From assembly GCA_964592775.1 (NCBI GenBank), contig CAZQFX010000144.1:1-7237 (forward strand): a DNA stretch of 7,237 bases, given 5' to 3'. A program made the translations under genes and the position numbers. The notes under the pieces were generated by a model that was given only the letters and a program-made list of their open reading frames with translations, did not search any database and had not been told where the DNA came from. Shown in pieces: positions 6,738 through 7,237 of the stretch (the stretch's first letter is position 1; each line of letters opens with the position of its first letter). This DNA is from SURF-21 sp964592775 (GTDB taxonomy: Bacteria; Actinomycetota; Geothermincolia; Geothermincolales; RBG-13-55-18).

Positions 6738-6764
6738 TATTTAATAGGACAAGCCCTCCTTCAC

Positions 6765-6769
6765 CTAAG
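6765..6769 (+). repeat. Left flanking direct repeat CTAAG (putative target-site duplication)
   Basis: CTAAG lies immediately outside the left terminal inverted repeat and is repeated at 6930-6934 immediately outside the right one. A 5-bp duplication at both borders is what transposase-mediated insertion leaves. Confidence 0.6.
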
Positions 6770-6929
6770 TACCCCGGTCCGTAAATACGCTCGCATTCGA
6801 CCGCCGCTGCATCCCCGCCCGCTGCGTTCCGCTCCCTCGACGTACTCGCAGAGTACGCCTCAGTCGCGCGCCTTGCGGGCGTGGCGCAGCGACGCTCTCG
6901 ATACGTTACCGTATTTACGGACCGGAGCA
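6770..6929. mobile_element. MITE-like palindromic element, 160 bp, with 20-bp terminal inverted repeats
   Basis: The left end TACCCCGGTCCGTAAATACG (6770-6789) and the right end (6910-6929, reverse complement TGCTCCGGTCCGTAAATACG) match at 18 of 20 positions, with the inner 16 perfect. CTAAG flanks both ends directly. The interior is a nearly continuous imperfect palindrome: CGCTGC and CGCCCGC blocks pair across the centre, and CGTACTC (6841-6847), GCA, GAGTACG (6851-6857) forms the apex. It has no coding capacity, so if mobile it would depend on a transposase elsewhere. It sits 27-32 nt after the rsfS stop and could fold into a long hairpin in rsfS readthrough RNA. No T-run follows, so it is not a classical terminator. 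A dispersed REP/BIME-like repeat is an alternative. Confidence 0.68.
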
Positions 6930-6934
6930 CTAAG
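6930..6934 (+). repeat. Right flanking direct repeat CTAAG (putative target-site duplication)
   Basis: Second copy of the CTAAG found at 6765-6769, abutting the right terminal inverted repeat. See the MITE-like element at 6770-6929. Confidence 0.6.
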
Positions 6935-7113
6935 CTTCTGAGGACGGGTCCCGCTTCGCCGGAGCTGCATCCTTTGCCGGGGCTTTCTAGGAATGGATGG
7001 AAGACGGGATGGCTCCGTTCAGCGGAAGCTCTCACCGCGTTATGGCGATGAAGGGCGGGATTGCGGGACAGCCGCGGGGCGCCCGCGAGGTAATCCCCGC
7101 GCGGTGCGCGTCG
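6935..7113. other. Intergenic stretch with no supported feature
   Basis: Nothing convincing is seen on either strand. CGCGGGG and CCCCGCG near 7070-7105 could form a 7-bp stem, but no T-run follows. The open frames crossing this stretch lack family resemblance, and one runs into the tRNA gene. Confidence 0.6.
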
Positions 7114-7142
7114 TTGACGGTGTTTTGCCGAGTCCTTATACT
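7114..7142 (+). promoter_or_regulatory. Sigma-70-type promoter of tRNA-Ala
   Basis: TTGACG (-35, 7114-7119) is separated by exactly 17 nt from TATACT (-10, 7137-7142), one mismatch each from TTGACA and TATAAT. The tRNA begins at 7160, which leaves a leader of about 10 nt from the expected start site. A near-consensus promoter is expected for a stable RNA gene. Confidence 0.85.
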
Positions 7143-7159
7143 TCTAGCAGTGTTTATAC

Positions 7160-7236
7160 GGGGCCGTAGCTCAGCCTGGGAGAGCGCTACCTTGGCATGG
7201 TAGAGGTCGTGGGTTCAAGTCCCATCGGCTCCACCA
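7160..7236 (+). tRNA. tRNA-Ala (anticodon GGC)
   Basis: A complete 77-nt cloverleaf with encoded CCA. The acceptor stem is GGGGCCG / CGGCTCC, the D stem GCTC / GAGC, the anticodon stem CTACC / GGTAG around the loop TTGGCAT, and the T stem GTGGG / CCCAT with loop TTCAAGT. Bases 34-36 are GGC, which reads Ala codon GCC, the favoured Ala codon of GC-rich genomes. The G3:U70 wobble pair, the main identity element for alanyl-tRNA synthetase, is present. CCA occupies 7234-7236, one base before the window ends. Confidence 0.97.
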
Positions 7237-7237
7237 G

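Noticed and set aside
6559..7035. Minus-strand 158-codon frame covering rsfS and the MITE-like element
   Set aside because: It is antisense to a secure gene, crosses the palindromic element and has low-complexity Arg/Pro/Ala content.
7065..7110. GC-rich stem before the tRNA promoter as a terminator
   Set aside because: The stem is only 7 bp with a long loop and no T-run follows.
6997..7203. Plus-strand 68-codon frame upstream of the tRNA
   Set aside because: It reads through the promoter and half of tRNA-Ala and has no recognised motif.

Overview
The window is a compact, GC-rich, all-plus-strand housekeeping cluster in this order: 3' end of rpmA (ribosomal protein L27), obgE, proB, proA, nadD, a membrane-anchored LCP/LytR_C-like protein, rsfS and tRNA-Ala(GGC). 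This order is familiar from Actinomycetota and, in variants, from Bacillota. The high GC and the LCP-like gene between nadD and rsfS favour a high-GC Gram-positive, probably an actinobacterial lineage. That assignment is inference from gene order and composition. No 16S or other taxonomic marker is present.

Layout. Positions 2-130 are the end of rpmA, followed by a strong bulged-hairpin terminator (159-196) that ends only 6 nt before the obgE start. obgE (203-1486) is followed by a 273-nt gap (1487-1759) with an AT-rich island bounded by imperfect inverted repeats. proB (1760-2896) and proA (2998-4245) encode the first two steps of proline synthesis. nadD (4247-4876) starts 1 nt after proA. 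The LCP-like gene (4873-6171) overlaps the nadD stop by 4 nt. A 212-nt gap before rsfS holds a cluster of CTAG-containing palindromic motifs, although CTAG is otherwise absent from the first 6.1 kb. rsfS (about 6384-6737) has an uncertain start. The 422 nt between rsfS and the tRNA hold a 160-bp MITE-like element (6770-6929) with 20-bp terminal inverted repeats and 5-bp flanking direct repeats, then about 180 nt in which I see nothing, then a near-consensus sigma-70 promoter driving tRNA-Ala.

Function. The cluster links ribosome biology (L27, the assembly GTPase Obg, the silencing factor RsfS, a tRNA) with proline synthesis, NAD synthesis and a cell-envelope protein. I see no defence system, phage, CRISPR array or biosynthetic cluster. 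The points most worth a second look are the MITE-like element, the CTAG(A/G)G cluster upstream of rsfS, the LCP-like domain that lacks its hallmark arginines, and the terminator abutting the obgE start codon.
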